From: GAS368 sp965227745
Lineage (GTDB): Bacteria > Verrucomicrobiota > Verrucomicrobiia > Opitutales > Opitutaceae
Direction of reading: 5' to 3'
Length of the DNA: 64,000 nucleotides
NCBI GenBank assembly: GCA_965227745.1
Contig: OZ245769.1
Coordinates: 5,022,001 to 5,086,000 of the forward strand
Part shown: positions 8,998 through 18,001 of the stretch, piece by piece
Layout of the letters: every line of letters begins with the position of its first letter
How positions within the stretch are numbered: the stretch's first letter is position 1
The notes under the pieces: model-generated
Database searches by the model: none
What the model was told of the DNA's origin: nothing
Seen by the model: only the letters and a program-made list of their open reading frames with translations
Program-made: the position numbers and the translations under genes

Positions 8998-9942
8998 TTA
9001 GACGGAGAGGATGGCGTCGAGTTTTTGGGAGATGGCTTCGAGGTAGGCTTGGTCGGTGAGGCCGTCGGCGCGCCATTGCTCGGCGATGAGCCAGCCGGTG
9101 TAATTCACGGAATCGAGGGCGGCTATGACGGCGGGCCAGTCGCTGTCGCCGGCCATGAGGTCGACCTTGAAGCCTTCGCGGAGGCCCTTGGTGTCGCGGA
9201 GTTTTTTGCTGAACTCCTTCACGTGGACCTTGGCGATGCGTGGGCCGAGCTCGCGGACCCACTGCTCGGGCCAGCCGGTGTTGACGACGTTGCCGACGTC
9301 GAAATGCCACTTGACCATCGGGCTCTTGAAGGAGTCGGCGAAGGCGACCGCCTCGCGCGGACTGAGGAGAAACCAGTTCCAGACATTCTCGATCGCGATG
9401 GCGACGCCGAGCTCCTCGGCGAGCGGGATGGCCTTCTTGATTTCCTCGGTGCAGCGCGTGTAGGCGTCGGTGTAGCTGACCTGTTTATTGACGACGGCGG
9501 GGACGAGGAGGACGGACGAAGCGCCGTAGGCCTTGGCGTCGCGGAGGCCCTGCTTGAGGCCGTCGAGGCCGAGCTGGCGATTGGCGGGGCTGGGGTCGGA
9601 GAGGGGATATTTCCAATGCGTGCCGATGCAGACGCTCGCGATCTGGAGGCCGGTGGCATCGCGCGCGGCGAGGACTTCCTTTTGGTCCATCCCGCTGACA
9701 GGCTCCACGCCGTCGAAGCCGGCGCCTTTGATGAGCTTGAATTTTTCGGTCACGCTCAATTGCTCGGCGGTCTTACCGCTGAGCATCTGCCACATGAAGC
9801 CTTTGGGATTTTTGCGCTTGGGCTTGGGGGAAGAGGAAGGAGTGGGGGAGGTGGCGGGCGTTTGCGCGGACGTGGCGGTGGCCGCGAAGGACGTGACCGT
9901 GGCGAGGGCGGCGGAGGAGCGGAGGAAGTCGCGGCGATTCAT
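8998..9942 (-). CDS. Exported sugar phosphate isomerase/epimerase (xylose isomerase-like TIM barrel)
   Basis: A 314-residue AP-endonuclease-2/xylose-isomerase-like TIM barrel. The N-terminus MNRRDFLRSSAALA is a Tat-type signal ending near residue 27 (ATATSAQ). It is followed by a Pro/Ser/Lys-rich linker (about 28-46) and the barrel from about 48. Metal-ligand candidates are the Glu of VAIAIENVWNWF, the Asp/His of WHFDVGNV, the His of VHVKEF and the Glu of LIAEQW. The family catalyses isomerisation or epimerisation of sugars or keto-sugars; the substrate is unknown. It is the first gene of a probable two-gene unit with the Gfo/Idh/MocA oxidoreductase. Confidence 0.85.
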   Translation of the reverse strand: MNRRDFLRSSAALATVTSFAATATSAQTPATSPTPSSSPKPKRKNPKGFMWQMLSGKTAEQLSVTEKFKLIKGAGFDGVEPVSGMDQKEVLAARDATGLQIASVCIGTHWKYPLSDPSPANRQLGLDGLKQGLRDAKAYGASSVLLVPAVVNKQVSYTDAYTRCTEEIKKAIPLAEELGVAIAIENVWNWFLLSPREAVAFADSFKSPMVKWHFDVGNVVNTGWPEQWVRELGPRIAKVHVKEFSKKLRDTKGLREGFKVDLMAGDSDWPAVIAALDSVNYTGWLIAEQWRADGLTDQAYLEAISQKLDAILSV

Positions 9943-10727
9943 GGGGTGGGAAAGTGTGACGGTAGCGGTGGCGTTGCGGTAACGTAGGCTGCTCGGGACT
10001 AAGGGTGACGAAGCGGAATGATTAGTAACTGTCGTGACCGGGGCTGATCGTAACTGATCGGATACTAAGTGAAGACGCGGAAGAGAGCTAACACCCGCGG
10101 CGCGCGGAGGGGAATAGGAATTTTTAACCTAAATCGGGGGAGGGTGGGGAGCGCGCGGGGAAAGTGAGTCTTAAAGAAGACGAGCTTGGCGAAGCTGCGA
10201 ATTCCAAACTTGGAATTTTTTCGAGCCGCAGACTTTTCCGCGGATGGCGCGGATGAGCGCGGATGCTCAATTGGAACGAGCCGGGTGAACCACGCATGAA
10301 GACAAATCGACACAAATGAAAACCCGTGGGAATTTTTTAACCGTAGATTACACGGATGGGCACGGATGGAGATCCAGCCGGACGGGAATGGATTCGAACC
10401 ACGGAATTTATTAACTACGAAACACACGAAAGACACGAAAACGAGCAACGGATTTTTTAACAGGAAGGCCGGGAAGATCGGAAAAGTGCGGCGATGAGTG
10501 CGGTGAGAGCAAAGGGAATGCATCGGCACGGATTCGGAGGGCGAGAGAATGAAACGCGAGGGCAGTGGACGCGGCCGGCCGCTGCTGCGGGCCTCGGTGG
10601 GCAGAGGTCGTGATAGCCGCGACGGGCGTCGACGAGCGACGCCCCTGCAGCGGAGGTCCGATGCTTTCTTTCGATTCGCAAACTGTCGGGGCGTAAAGCC
10701 CCTCTCACAGCTCGGGCCAACGGAAAA
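9943..10727. repeat. Gene-free gap with dense repeats
   Basis: This 785-base gap has repeat modules from about 10215 to 10475. They are a CGCGGATGGCGCGGATGAG unit, a TTTTTTAACCGTAGATTACA unit, a GAACCACGGAATTTATTAAC unit running into CGAAACACACGAAAGACACG, and an AACAGGAAGGCCGGGAAGAT unit at 10458-10480. The last also flanks the IS110 element. At 10578-10650 lies a longer element with a GGGCGTCG...CGACGCCC hairpin, shared with 5424-5493. No gene is supported. Confidence 0.65.
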
Positions 10728-11120
10728 TTAGTCAAACCACTCGTCGTGGGGGTCGAAGGCGGGGATGGGGACGTTGAGGATTTTCATGCGGCCGATGGCG
10801 CGGTGGCGGCAGCCGGGCTTGATGAAGATGGAGGTGAGCGGCTTGACGGGGAAGCGCTCGCCGTCGAGCTCGATGAAGCCTTCGCCTTGCACTTCGAGGA
10901 CAGTGTAGATCTCCGTCATCTTCTTGTGATAGTGCACGCGCGCATCGAGCTGGATGTCGACGACGTGGACGGTTGCGACCTGATTGTCCGGCGTGGCGAA
11001 GCTTCGGCTCGCCCAGCCGCAGGGACAGCGCACCGGCGGGACTTCGTCGAGCTGGCTGATCATGAAGTTTTTCTTCGCGGTGGTCGGCTCGGCGGTGGGG
11101 GCGGTGGCGGGAGGGGTCAT
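10728..11120 (-). CDS. Cupin-domain protein
   Basis: A 130-residue single-domain cupin. The metal-site motif is recognisable: RVHYHKKMTEIYTVLEVQGEG supplies the two His and the Glu, and the second motif PGCRHRAIG supplies a His. Small cupins of this kind bind a metal and a small acid or sugar, or act as isomerases or regulators, and nothing here decides between these. The ATG at 11118-11120 is preceded by a C/T-rich tract; MISQLDE at residue 20 is an alternative start. It stands alone, with repeats downstream. Confidence 0.75.
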   Translation of the reverse strand: MTPPATAPTAEPTTAKKNFMISQLDEVPPVRCPCGWASRSFATPDNQVATVHVVDIQLDARVHYHKKMTEIYTVLEVQGEGFIELDGERFPVKPLTSIFIKPGCRHRAIGRMKILNVPIPAFDPHDEWFD

Positions 11121-11276
11121 GGCGAGGGAGGAGGTACGAGGGGGATTTTGCGCGGGGTCGCGCGGGAGTCAAAGGTTTGAGCGGGGTGCGCCCGCTAAAG
11201 ACAGCGGGCGTGCATTCGTATCAATATTGTGAGGAGGCTCGACGTACGCATCAATTTGTCGCGTCAATCTTTCACT

Positions 11277-11564
11277 ATGGCGAACCAATCTGCCGACGCT
11301 GACATCCATAAAATCATCGCGCTGGTGAAAGCGCGGTGTCCGGACGCGGTGATCGACCAATTGCAGGTCGTGCATCCCGGGGCGGATGACGATGGGCTGT
11401 GGTTTTTCGCCAAGCCTGGAGGCGTGCATCACGTCGCGATCGAGTCGACGTATGGCAATTGCCCTTTCATCGTCGAGAACACCCTAGACAATGACTGCCT
11501 CCACACTGACAGCATCGACCTCACGGTTGCGGCGGTGGTGGATTTTTACGAAAACAGGCTCTAG
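11277..11564 (+). CDS. Small conserved-looking protein of unknown function
   Basis: A 95-residue acidic alpha/beta protein beginning MANQSADADIHKIIALVKAR, with a middle part DGLWFFAKPGGVHHVAIEST and a C-terminal VAAVVDFYENRL. There is no signal peptide or membrane segment. No family was recognised. The ATG at 11277 is preferred over an upstream GTG because it follows a C/T-rich tract and gives a compact start. It is a lone plus-strand gene between the cupin and DUF1501 genes. Confidence 0.55.
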   Translation: MANQSADADIHKIIALVKARCPDAVIDQLQVVHPGADDDGLWFFAKPGGVHHVAIESTYGNCPFIVENTLDNDCLHTDSIDLTVAAVVDFYENRL

Positions 11565-11718
11565 AGCAGATAAAATCCGTGTCCGCAAAAAAGCATAGAA
11601 GGCGCAAAAAATGAAGGCGCAGACTTCGAGATGCCGATTGGTGACGGTAGGCTTGTGAGATAGACCGACGCCCAACTGCGCCAGTCGGAGACTGGCGCTA
11701 CCTCAGGCGGCGCGCTCG

Positions 11719-13197
11719 CTACGCGATCATCTGCTTAAGCACATTTCCGTGCACATCGGTGAGGCGGAAGTCGCGGCCTTGGAAACGGAAGGTGAGCTTC
11801 GTGTGATCGATGCCGAGGAGGTGGAGCATCGTGGCGTGGACGTCGTGGATGTGGGCGCGGTCGGAGATGGAGTTGAAGCCGAGCTCGTCGGTCTCGCCGA
11901 TGGTCACGCCGGGCTTGGTGCCGCCGCCGGCGAACCACATGGTGAAGGCGTCGATGTGGTGGTTGCGGCCCGTGGTGTCGCGGTTTTCGCCCATGGGAGT
12001 GCGGCCGAATTCGCCGCCCCAGACGACGAGCGTGTCCTTGAGGAGGCCGCGGGCCTTGAGGTCCAGGATGAGCGCGGCCTGGCCTTGGTCGACCTCGTGG
12101 CAGCGCTTCTCGAAGTCGCCCTGAAGGTTTTCGCCGGGGCCGCCGTGGCTGTCCCAATTCGTGTGATAGAGCTGCACGAAACGCGTGCCGCGCTCGACGA
12201 GGCGGCGCGCGAGGAGGCAGTTGCGCGCAAAGGACGGCGTGTCTTTTTCGATGCCGTAGAGCTTCATCGTGGCCTCGCTCTCCTTGCTGAGATCGATGAG
12301 CTCGGGCGCGCTGGCCTGCATGCGGCTCGCCATCTCGTAGGAGGCGATGCGCGTGGTGATCTCGGGGTCGCCGGTCTCGACGGCGCGCGAGAGATTCAAA
12401 TCGCGGATGGCGTCGATCGCCTGGCGCTGGCGCGTGGCGGTGATGCCCTCGGGATTGGTGAGGTTGAGGATCGGGTCTCCATTGCCGCGGAGCGGAACGC
12501 CTTGAAACGTCGTGGGAAGAAAACCGCTGCCCCAATTTACACCGCCACCGCGCGGACCGCGCGGGCCCGACTGAAGCACGACGAAGCCGGGCAATTCCTG
12601 CGACTCGCTGCCGAGGCCGTACGTGACCCATGCGCCCATGCTCGGGCGGCCGAACTGGCCCGAGCCGGTATTCATAAATAATTTCGCGGGCGCGTGATTG
12701 AAGAGCTCGGCGGCGCAGGATTTTACCAGCGTGATATCGTCGACGATCTTCGCGGTGTGCGGAAAGAGATCGGAGACCCACGCGCCGCTCTTGCCGTGCT
12801 GTTTAAATTCGCGACGCGTGCCGAGGAGCTTCACGCCGTGGCTCGAGTCCATAAAGGCGAAGCGCTTGCCCTCGATGAGCGATTGCGGGATGGGCTGGCC
12901 GTTGAGCTCGATGAGCTTCGGTTTGTAGTCGAAGAGTTCGAGCTGGCTCGGGCCGCCCGCCATGAAGAGGAAGATGACGTTCTTAGCCTTGGCCGGAAAC
13001 ATCGGCGCGTGCGGCGCCATGGGGTTGGGCAGCGCGCCTCCAGCGACGGGTTCGCCATCGGCGCCGAAGAGCTGGCTCCGACCGAACATCGAGGCGAGCG
13101 CGATGCCGCCGAGGCCCAGGCCACAGCGGCTCAGGAAGTGCCGGCGCGTGACGTGCGTGAGACGTTGGGCGGGATCGAGGGAGAAAGGCGACTGCAT
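11719..13197 (-). CDS. Tat-exported DUF1501 protein (sulfatase-fold)
   Basis: A 492-residue member of DUF1501, a family in the alkaline phosphatase/sulfatase fold that is expanded in Planctomycetes and Verrucomicrobia. The N-terminus has the twin-arginine motif TRRHFLSRCGLGLGGIA (residues about 17-33), so export is through Tat. Typical segments are KNVIFLFMAGGPSQLELFDYK, HNWDSHGGP-like (here YHTNWDSHGGPGEN), VVWGGEFGRTPM and the C-terminal HDVHATMLHLLGIDH. It lies downstream of the PSCyt/DUF1549/DUF1553 gene on the same strand, a pairing very common in this phylum. The pair is thought to act at the periplasm in polymer breakdown, but no enzyme activity is firmly assigned. Confidence 0.9.
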   Translation of the reverse strand: MQSPFSLDPAQRLTHVTRRHFLSRCGLGLGGIALASMFGRSQLFGADGEPVAGGALPNPMAPHAPMFPAKAKNVIFLFMAGGPSQLELFDYKPKLIELNGQPIPQSLIEGKRFAFMDSSHGVKLLGTRREFKQHGKSGAWVSDLFPHTAKIVDDITLVKSCAAELFNHAPAKLFMNTGSGQFGRPSMGAWVTYGLGSESQELPGFVVLQSGPRGPRGGGVNWGSGFLPTTFQGVPLRGNGDPILNLTNPEGITATRQRQAIDAIRDLNLSRAVETGDPEITTRIASYEMASRMQASAPELIDLSKESEATMKLYGIEKDTPSFARNCLLARRLVERGTRFVQLYHTNWDSHGGPGENLQGDFEKRCHEVDQGQAALILDLKARGLLKDTLVVWGGEFGRTPMGENRDTTGRNHHIDAFTMWFAGGGTKPGVTIGETDELGFNSISDRAHIHDVHATMLHLLGIDHTKLTFRFQGRDFRLTDVHGNVLKQMIA

Positions 13198-13289
13198 GGC
13201 GGAGAGGGGGACGGCGGCGGCGAAGACGCGGAGAGGGGGAGAAAGGGAGAGGATTTTGTGCGGCTGCGCCGCGGCGGGCTCGGAGGACT

Positions 13290-13320
13290 CTGCGGCTGGA
13301 AGCCGCAGTCACGTTTTTGC
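13290..13320. terminator. Repeat-type hairpin between DUF1501 and PSCyt genes
   Basis: An 8-bp stem (13290-13297 with 13301-13308) is followed on the plus strand by TCACGTTTTT. The core word (CTGCGGCT...AGCCGCAG) is a variant of the hairpin at 7464-7482, so this is likely an interspersed hairpin repeat rather than a dedicated terminator. It lies in a 272-base gap that also carries an oligopurine repeat at 13200-13260. Confidence 0.45.
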
Positions 13321-13469
13321 GGATGGGCGCTCGGAGGTGGCTTCAGGTTGTATTCGCGAGGTGCGTCTTTTCGGAGCGACTGGGGCGGTCACGCCGTCCG
13401 AGGTTTGCGCTTGGGGCGCATGCCTCGCGGGGTGAGGGCACCCCGCCCACAACTCAAGACAGCTTGGGT

Positions 13470-15902
13470 TCATTCGCGCGTGATGGTTTCGTCGAGGTTG
13501 AGGAGCACGCGGGCGAGCGTGGTCCAGGCTTCGCGGTCGGAGGCGGCGGGGTCGGTGGGGGTGGCGGTGCGGAGTTGGGTGAGGAGGGCGAGGAGGCGGT
13601 CGCGTTCTTTCGCGGTGGGCGCGCGCGAGGTGCAGAGGCGGAAGCCGTAGTCGAGACGCGCGGCGTCGGTGGGGCCGCCTTCTTTTAACACGCGGTCGGC
13701 GAGGGCGACGGCGAACTCGAAGAACTGGCGGTCGTTGAGGAGGGTGAGGGCTTGGAGCGGGGTATTGGAGCGCAGGCGGCGGGTGCAGGCGCTGAAGCCA
13801 TCGGCGTCGTCGAAGACGGCGAGGGCGGGGTGGGGCGTGGCGCGCCAGTATTGGGTGTAGAGGCCGCGGCGGTACCGGTCGGGGCCGGTGCTGGTGTTCC
13901 ACGGCTTCTTGGTCTGACCCAGGTTCATCACGCCGTCGGGCTGCGGGGGATTGACGGGCGGGCCGCCGAGTTTGTCGACGAGCAGGCCGCTCGCGGCGAG
14001 GCTGACATCGCGCACGATCTCGGCGTCGAGGCGCAGGCGGGATTGGCGGGCGAGGAGTTTGTTGACGGGATCGATGACGTGGAGATCGGGGCGCGTGTTG
14101 GACGACTGGCGATACGTGGCGGAGGTGACGATCAGGCGGTGCATGGCTTTCATGCTCCACTTCTGCGCGGTGAATTCCGTCGCGAGCCAGTCGAGCAACT
14201 CCGGGTGCGAGGCGGGCAAGCCCTGCGTGCCGAAATCGTTTTCCGTTTCGACGAGGCCGCGGCCGAAGTATTGCTGCCAGATGCGATTGATCATCACGCG
14301 GGCGGTGAGCGGGTGGTCGGGCTTGAAGAGCCAGCGGGCGAGGTCGAGGCGGTTGGGCCCCTCGGCGTCGATGGGCGGGAGGATCGCGGGCGTGCCGGGC
14401 TTCACGGGGTCGCCGGGGCGGGTGAAGTCGCCCTTGATGAAGATCACGCTGTCGCGCGGCTTCGGCAGCTCCTCCATGACGAGCGTGGTGACGGGGCGCG
14501 GGCGGTTGCCCTCGAGTTCGGAGAGGCGGCCGTTGATGGCTTTGAAATCGGAATCGTTGGTCGCGAAGTAGGCGTAGACGGCGCGGCGCTGGCGGAAGTC
14601 CTGTTTTTCCCACGGGATATCGATGGCGGCGCGGACGACGCCCTTCATCTTGCTGCGCTGCTCGGCGGAGAATTTGGCGATGTTGTCCTTGGCCTCGGCG
14701 GCGTGCTCGTTGAGGAACGTCTCGAGCGCGGCGCGGGCCTCGGCGACATCGGCGGGGCTGGCGGCGGCGCCCATGGTCTCGCCCTTGAACGTGAGGACGC
14801 CACCGGCGGGGACGCCGCCGTGGCCGTCGTTGACGCTATTATTAAAGACGGCGAAGAGCTGGTAGTACTCGCGCTGCTTGATGGGATCGAACTTGTGGTC
14901 GTGGCACTGCGCGCAGCCGACGGTGAGGCCGAGGAAGGCGGTGCCGAAGGTGGCGACGCGATCCATGACGGACTCGATGCGGAACTGCTCGGGGTCGATG
15001 CCGCCCTCTTGGTTGATCTGCGTATTGCGATTGAAACCGGTGGCGACCTTTTGATCGACGGTGGGATTGGGCAGGAGGTCGCCGCCGAGCTGCTCGATGA
15101 CGAACTGATCGTAAGGCATATCGCGATTCATCGCGGCGACGACCCAGTCGCGGTATTTCCAAATCTGGCGTGCATTATCGAGCGAGTAGCCGCTGGAATC
15201 GGCGTAGCGCGCGACATCGAGCCACGGGCGCGCCCAACGCTCGCCATAGTGCGGCGAGGCGAGGAGGCGGGTGACGACGCGCTCGTAGGCGTCGGGCGAT
15301 TTATCGGCGACGAAGGCCGCGACCTCGGCCGGGGTAGGCGGGAGGCCGATGAGATCGAGGCTGACTCGGCGGAGGAGGGTGACCTTATCGGCCTCGGGCG
15401 CGGGCTTGATTTTCTTTTCCTCGAGGCGCGCGAGGATGAAGGCGTCGATGGGATTGCGCGGCCAGTCGGCGAGGGAAACTTTCGGTAACTCGGGGCGGGT
15501 GGGGGCGACGAAGGCCCAGTGGACGGTCTTCTCGGGCTCCTCCTTGGCCGGGGCGATGGCGCCTTCGTTGATCCACGTGCGGATCAAGGCGATCTGCTCG
15601 GCGAGGAGCGCGGGCTTCTTGTACGGCATGCGCGAGATGTCGTCGTGCGTGCCGAGGATGGTTTTGAGGAGGAGGCTGTCGTCGGCCTTGCCGACGACGA
15701 CGGAAGGGCCGTTGTCGCCGCCCTCGCGGAGGAAGGCGGCGGTGTCGGCGCGCATGCCGGACTTTTGTTGCGAGGAGCCGTGGCAGCGGTAGCAGTGCTG
15801 CGCGAGGATGGGCTTCACGTCATTCACGTAATCGACGGTCGCGGCGTGAGCGGACGCGAAGAGGGTGAGGGCGGCGACGGCGGCGAGTTTCCGCGAAAGC
15901 AT
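13470..15902 (-). CDS. PSCyt1/DUF1549/DUF1553 cytochrome-like secreted protein
   Basis: An 810-residue exported protein. A Sec signal (MLSRKLAAVAALTLFASAHA) leads into a planctomycete-type cytochrome domain with the haem-binding motif CYRCH near residue 37. DUF1549 follows, with NPIDAFILARLEEK, YGERWARPWLDVARY and GGDLLPNPTVDQK. The C-terminal half is DUF1553 (MINRIWQQYFGRGLVETENDFG, SRLRLDAEIVRD). The ATG at 15900-15902 is chosen because it gives a proper signal peptide, whereas the upstream extension starts with TTG. The family is nearly confined to the PVC group and is usually paired with DUF1501, as here. It may couple electron transfer to polysaccharide breakdown, but biochemical proof is lacking. 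Confidence 0.9.
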   Translation of the reverse strand: MLSRKLAAVAALTLFASAHAATVDYVNDVKPILAQHCYRCHGSSQQKSGMRADTAAFLREGGDNGPSVVVGKADDSLLLKTILGTHDDISRMPYKKPALLAEQIALIRTWINEGAIAPAKEEPEKTVHWAFVAPTRPELPKVSLADWPRNPIDAFILARLEEKKIKPAPEADKVTLLRRVSLDLIGLPPTPAEVAAFVADKSPDAYERVVTRLLASPHYGERWARPWLDVARYADSSGYSLDNARQIWKYRDWVVAAMNRDMPYDQFVIEQLGGDLLPNPTVDQKVATGFNRNTQINQEGGIDPEQFRIESVMDRVATFGTAFLGLTVGCAQCHDHKFDPIKQREYYQLFAVFNNSVNDGHGGVPAGGVLTFKGETMGAAASPADVAEARAALETFLNEHAAEAKDNIAKFSAEQRSKMKGVVRAAIDIPWEKQDFRQRRAVYAYFATNDSDFKAINGRLSELEGNRPRPVTTLVMEELPKPRDSVIFIKGDFTRPGDPVKPGTPAILPPIDAEGPNRLDLARWLFKPDHPLTARVMINRIWQQYFGRGLVETENDFGTQGLPASHPELLDWLATEFTAQKWSMKAMHRLIVTSATYRQSSNTRPDLHVIDPVNKLLARQSRLRLDAEIVRDVSLAASGLLVDKLGGPPVNPPQPDGVMNLGQTKKPWNTSTGPDRYRRGLYTQYWRATPHPALAVFDDADGFSACTRRLRSNTPLQALTLLNDRQFFEFAVALADRVLKEGGPTDAARLDYGFRLCTSRAPTAKERDRLLALLTQLRTATPTDPAASDREAWTTLARVLLNLDETITRE

Positions 15903-16208
15903 GAGTGAAAGAGAAAATGACCTCCCGGGGTGAAGGAGAAAGAAAAATCGAGGTGGGCGTTGAACGCCTGACGCGCAAACGTTGCAGGTGAGGCGCGGGG
16001 ACTGCAATGGGGGAAGGAGGTTTTGGTTGGGGCGCTGAGCCTGCCCTTCAGCCCTGATCCTAACCCTACCTCAGTGCGAATTGCGGTTTGGTTTGATACT
16101 TTCCGCGAAAGCCGAAATCACCTCCGTCCGCGGGCCGCGGGCGTCGACAAGCGACGCCCCTACACCGGCTCCCCTCCCTGCCCCTTACTCCAACCCTGAT
16201 CTAACCCT
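15903..16208. other. Divergent intergenic region
   Basis: This 306-base gap separates the minus-strand PSCyt gene from the plus-strand sulfatase and must hold both promoters. A direct repeat CCCTGATCCTAACCCTACC (about 16052) / CCCTGATCTAACCCTATG (about 16193) lies in it; the second copy abuts the sulfatase start. A GGGCGTCGACAAGCGACGCC hairpin element lies at about 16139-16160. No clear promoter motif was identified. Confidence 0.45.
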
Positions 16209-17903
16209 ATGAACATGAACCGACTTTTTTTGGTGCTGGTCGCGGCGGCGGCGATGGTGAGGGTGAGTAATTTAGAGGCGGTGGCGGCGGGGGCGCCGGC
16301 GCAGCGGCCGAATATTATTTTCATACTCGCGGATGATTTGGGGGCGGGGGACGTGCGGGCTTTTAACCCGCGGGGGAAGATCGCGACGCCCAATCTCGAT
16401 GCGATGGCGGCGCGGGGAATGATGCTGACGGAGGCGCACTCCGCGTCGGCGGTGTGCACGCCGACGCGGTATAATATCCTGACGGGCCGCTACAACTGGC
16501 GCTCGACGCTGAAGAAAGGCGTGCTCGGCGGATTTAGCCCGCCCCTGATCGAGGAAGGGCGGCTGACGGTCGCGGAGTATTTGCGGCAGCATGGCTATTT
16601 CACGGCGGCGATCGGCAAGTGGCACTTGGGATTGGACTGGGCGCGGAAGGTCCCGGAGGCGGCGGCTGGGGCGGCGAAAACGGCGAAAGCGAAGGGTGCG
16701 GGTGCGACGAAGTCGGCGGGTGCGGAAAAAGCCGGCGACGCGAAGGCCGCTGTGGCAGCAGAGCCCGGTGAGGCTGGCGACAATGCGGGGGCGGATATTG
16801 ATTTTACGAAGCCGTTTGGGCGGGGGCCGACGACGCTGGGTTTCGACGAATATTTCGGCATCAGTGCCTCGCTCGACATGCCGCCGTATACGTTTTTAGA
16901 AAAGGACCGCGTCGTGGTGTTGCCCGATCACAACGCGGCGCATCCCTGGGTGGGCATCGGCGGCGCGACGAAGAAGACGCGCAACGGCCCCACTGCGCCG
17001 GGCTTCACGATGGAGGCGGTGTTGCCCGCGCTGGAGCAGCGCGCGGTGGAGACGATCGCGCGACGCGCGCCGGAGGCGAAGGCGGGCAAGCCGTTCTTTA
17101 TCTACCTGCCGCTCAATTCGCCCCACACGCCGCTGTCGCCGACGCCGGAGTGGAAGGGCAAGAGCGGGCTCAATGATTACGCGGATTTCGTGATGCACAC
17201 GGACGCGGTGGTCGGGCAGATCTTCGCGGCGCTGGAGAAGAACGGCGTGGCGGACAACACACTTGTGGTTTTTACGAGCGACAATGGGTGCTCACCGGAG
17301 GCGGATTATCCGTTTCTGGCGTCGAAGCAGCACGACCCCAGCGCGGAGCGTCGCGGGTACAAGGCGGACATCTACGACGGCGGGCATCGCGTTCCGCTGA
17401 TCGTGACGTGGCCGGGCCGCGTGGCGCCGAAGACGCGCAGCGAGGCGTTTGTGTGCCTCGGCGATTTCATGGCGACCTGCGCGGAAATCGTCGGCGACAA
17501 ACTGCCGGCGAATGCGGGGGAGGACAGCATCAGTTTCCTCCCGTTGATTCTCGGGCAGCAAACAACGACGCGCGACACGCTCGTGCTGCACTCCATCGGC
17601 GGGAATTTCGGGATTCGGCAGGGGAATTGGAAACTGGAACTGTGCCCAGATTCGGGCGGGTGGAGTTTTCCGCGGCCGGGGAAGGACAAGACGGACGGAT
17701 GGCCGAGGTTTCAATTATTCGATCTCGCGCAAGATCCCGGCGAGAAGACCAATGTGGTGGCGGAGAATCCCGAGGTGGTGCAACGGCTCGGCAAAGTGTT
17801 GAGCATGTACATCGCCGAGGGGCGGAGCACGCCGGGCGCGCCGCAGAAAAATGCGGCGGTGAAGAGCTGGCCGCAGATTGGGTGGATGGAGGAGTTTAAG
17901 TGA
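16209..17903 (+). CDS. Secreted sulfatase (type I, formylglycine-dependent)
   Basis: A 564-residue sulfatase with an N-terminal signal segment (about 1-28) and metal-binding residues in FILADDLGAGD (about 38-48). The active-site signature is CTPTRYNILTGR, whose Cys83 would be converted to formylglycine. The substrate- and metal-binding segments GKWHLGLDW and FTSDNG are also present. It should hydrolyse sulfate esters, probably of a glycan. An unusual feature is an Ala/Lys/Gly-rich low-complexity insertion at about residues 151-200, inside the catalytic domain just after GKWHLGLDW. It is divergent from the PSCyt/DUF1501 pair, suggesting a joint role in polysaccharide use. The substrate and the maturase are not visible in the window. 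Confidence 0.9.
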   Translation: MNMNRLFLVLVAAAAMVRVSNLEAVAAGAPAQRPNIIFILADDLGAGDVRAFNPRGKIATPNLDAMAARGMMLTEAHSASAVCTPTRYNILTGRYNWRSTLKKGVLGGFSPPLIEEGRLTVAEYLRQHGYFTAAIGKWHLGLDWARKVPEAAAGAAKTAKAKGAGATKSAGAEKAGDAKAAVAAEPGEAGDNAGADIDFTKPFGRGPTTLGFDEYFGISASLDMPPYTFLEKDRVVVLPDHNAAHPWVGIGGATKKTRNGPTAPGFTMEAVLPALEQRAVETIARRAPEAKAGKPFFIYLPLNSPHTPLSPTPEWKGKSGLNDYADFVMHTDAVVGQIFAALEKNGVADNTLVVFTSDNGCSPEADYPFLASKQHDPSAERRGYKADIYDGGHRVPLIVTWPGRVAPKTRSEAFVCLGDFMATCAEIVGDKLPANAGEDSISFLPLILGQQTTTRDTLVLHSIGGNFGIRQGNWKLELCPDSGGWSFPRPGKDKTDGWPRFQLFDLAQDPGEKTNVVAENPEVVQRLGKVLSMYIAEGRSTPGAPQKNAAVKSWPQIGWMEEFK

Positions 17904-18001
17904 GGCGCTGACGGACGCGGGCTGACACCTCTGGCGAAATATCTGCGACACACGATCCCGGGGCTCGCGCTCGCGCGGACGTCGGGTGATGTGGTGGCGA
18001 T

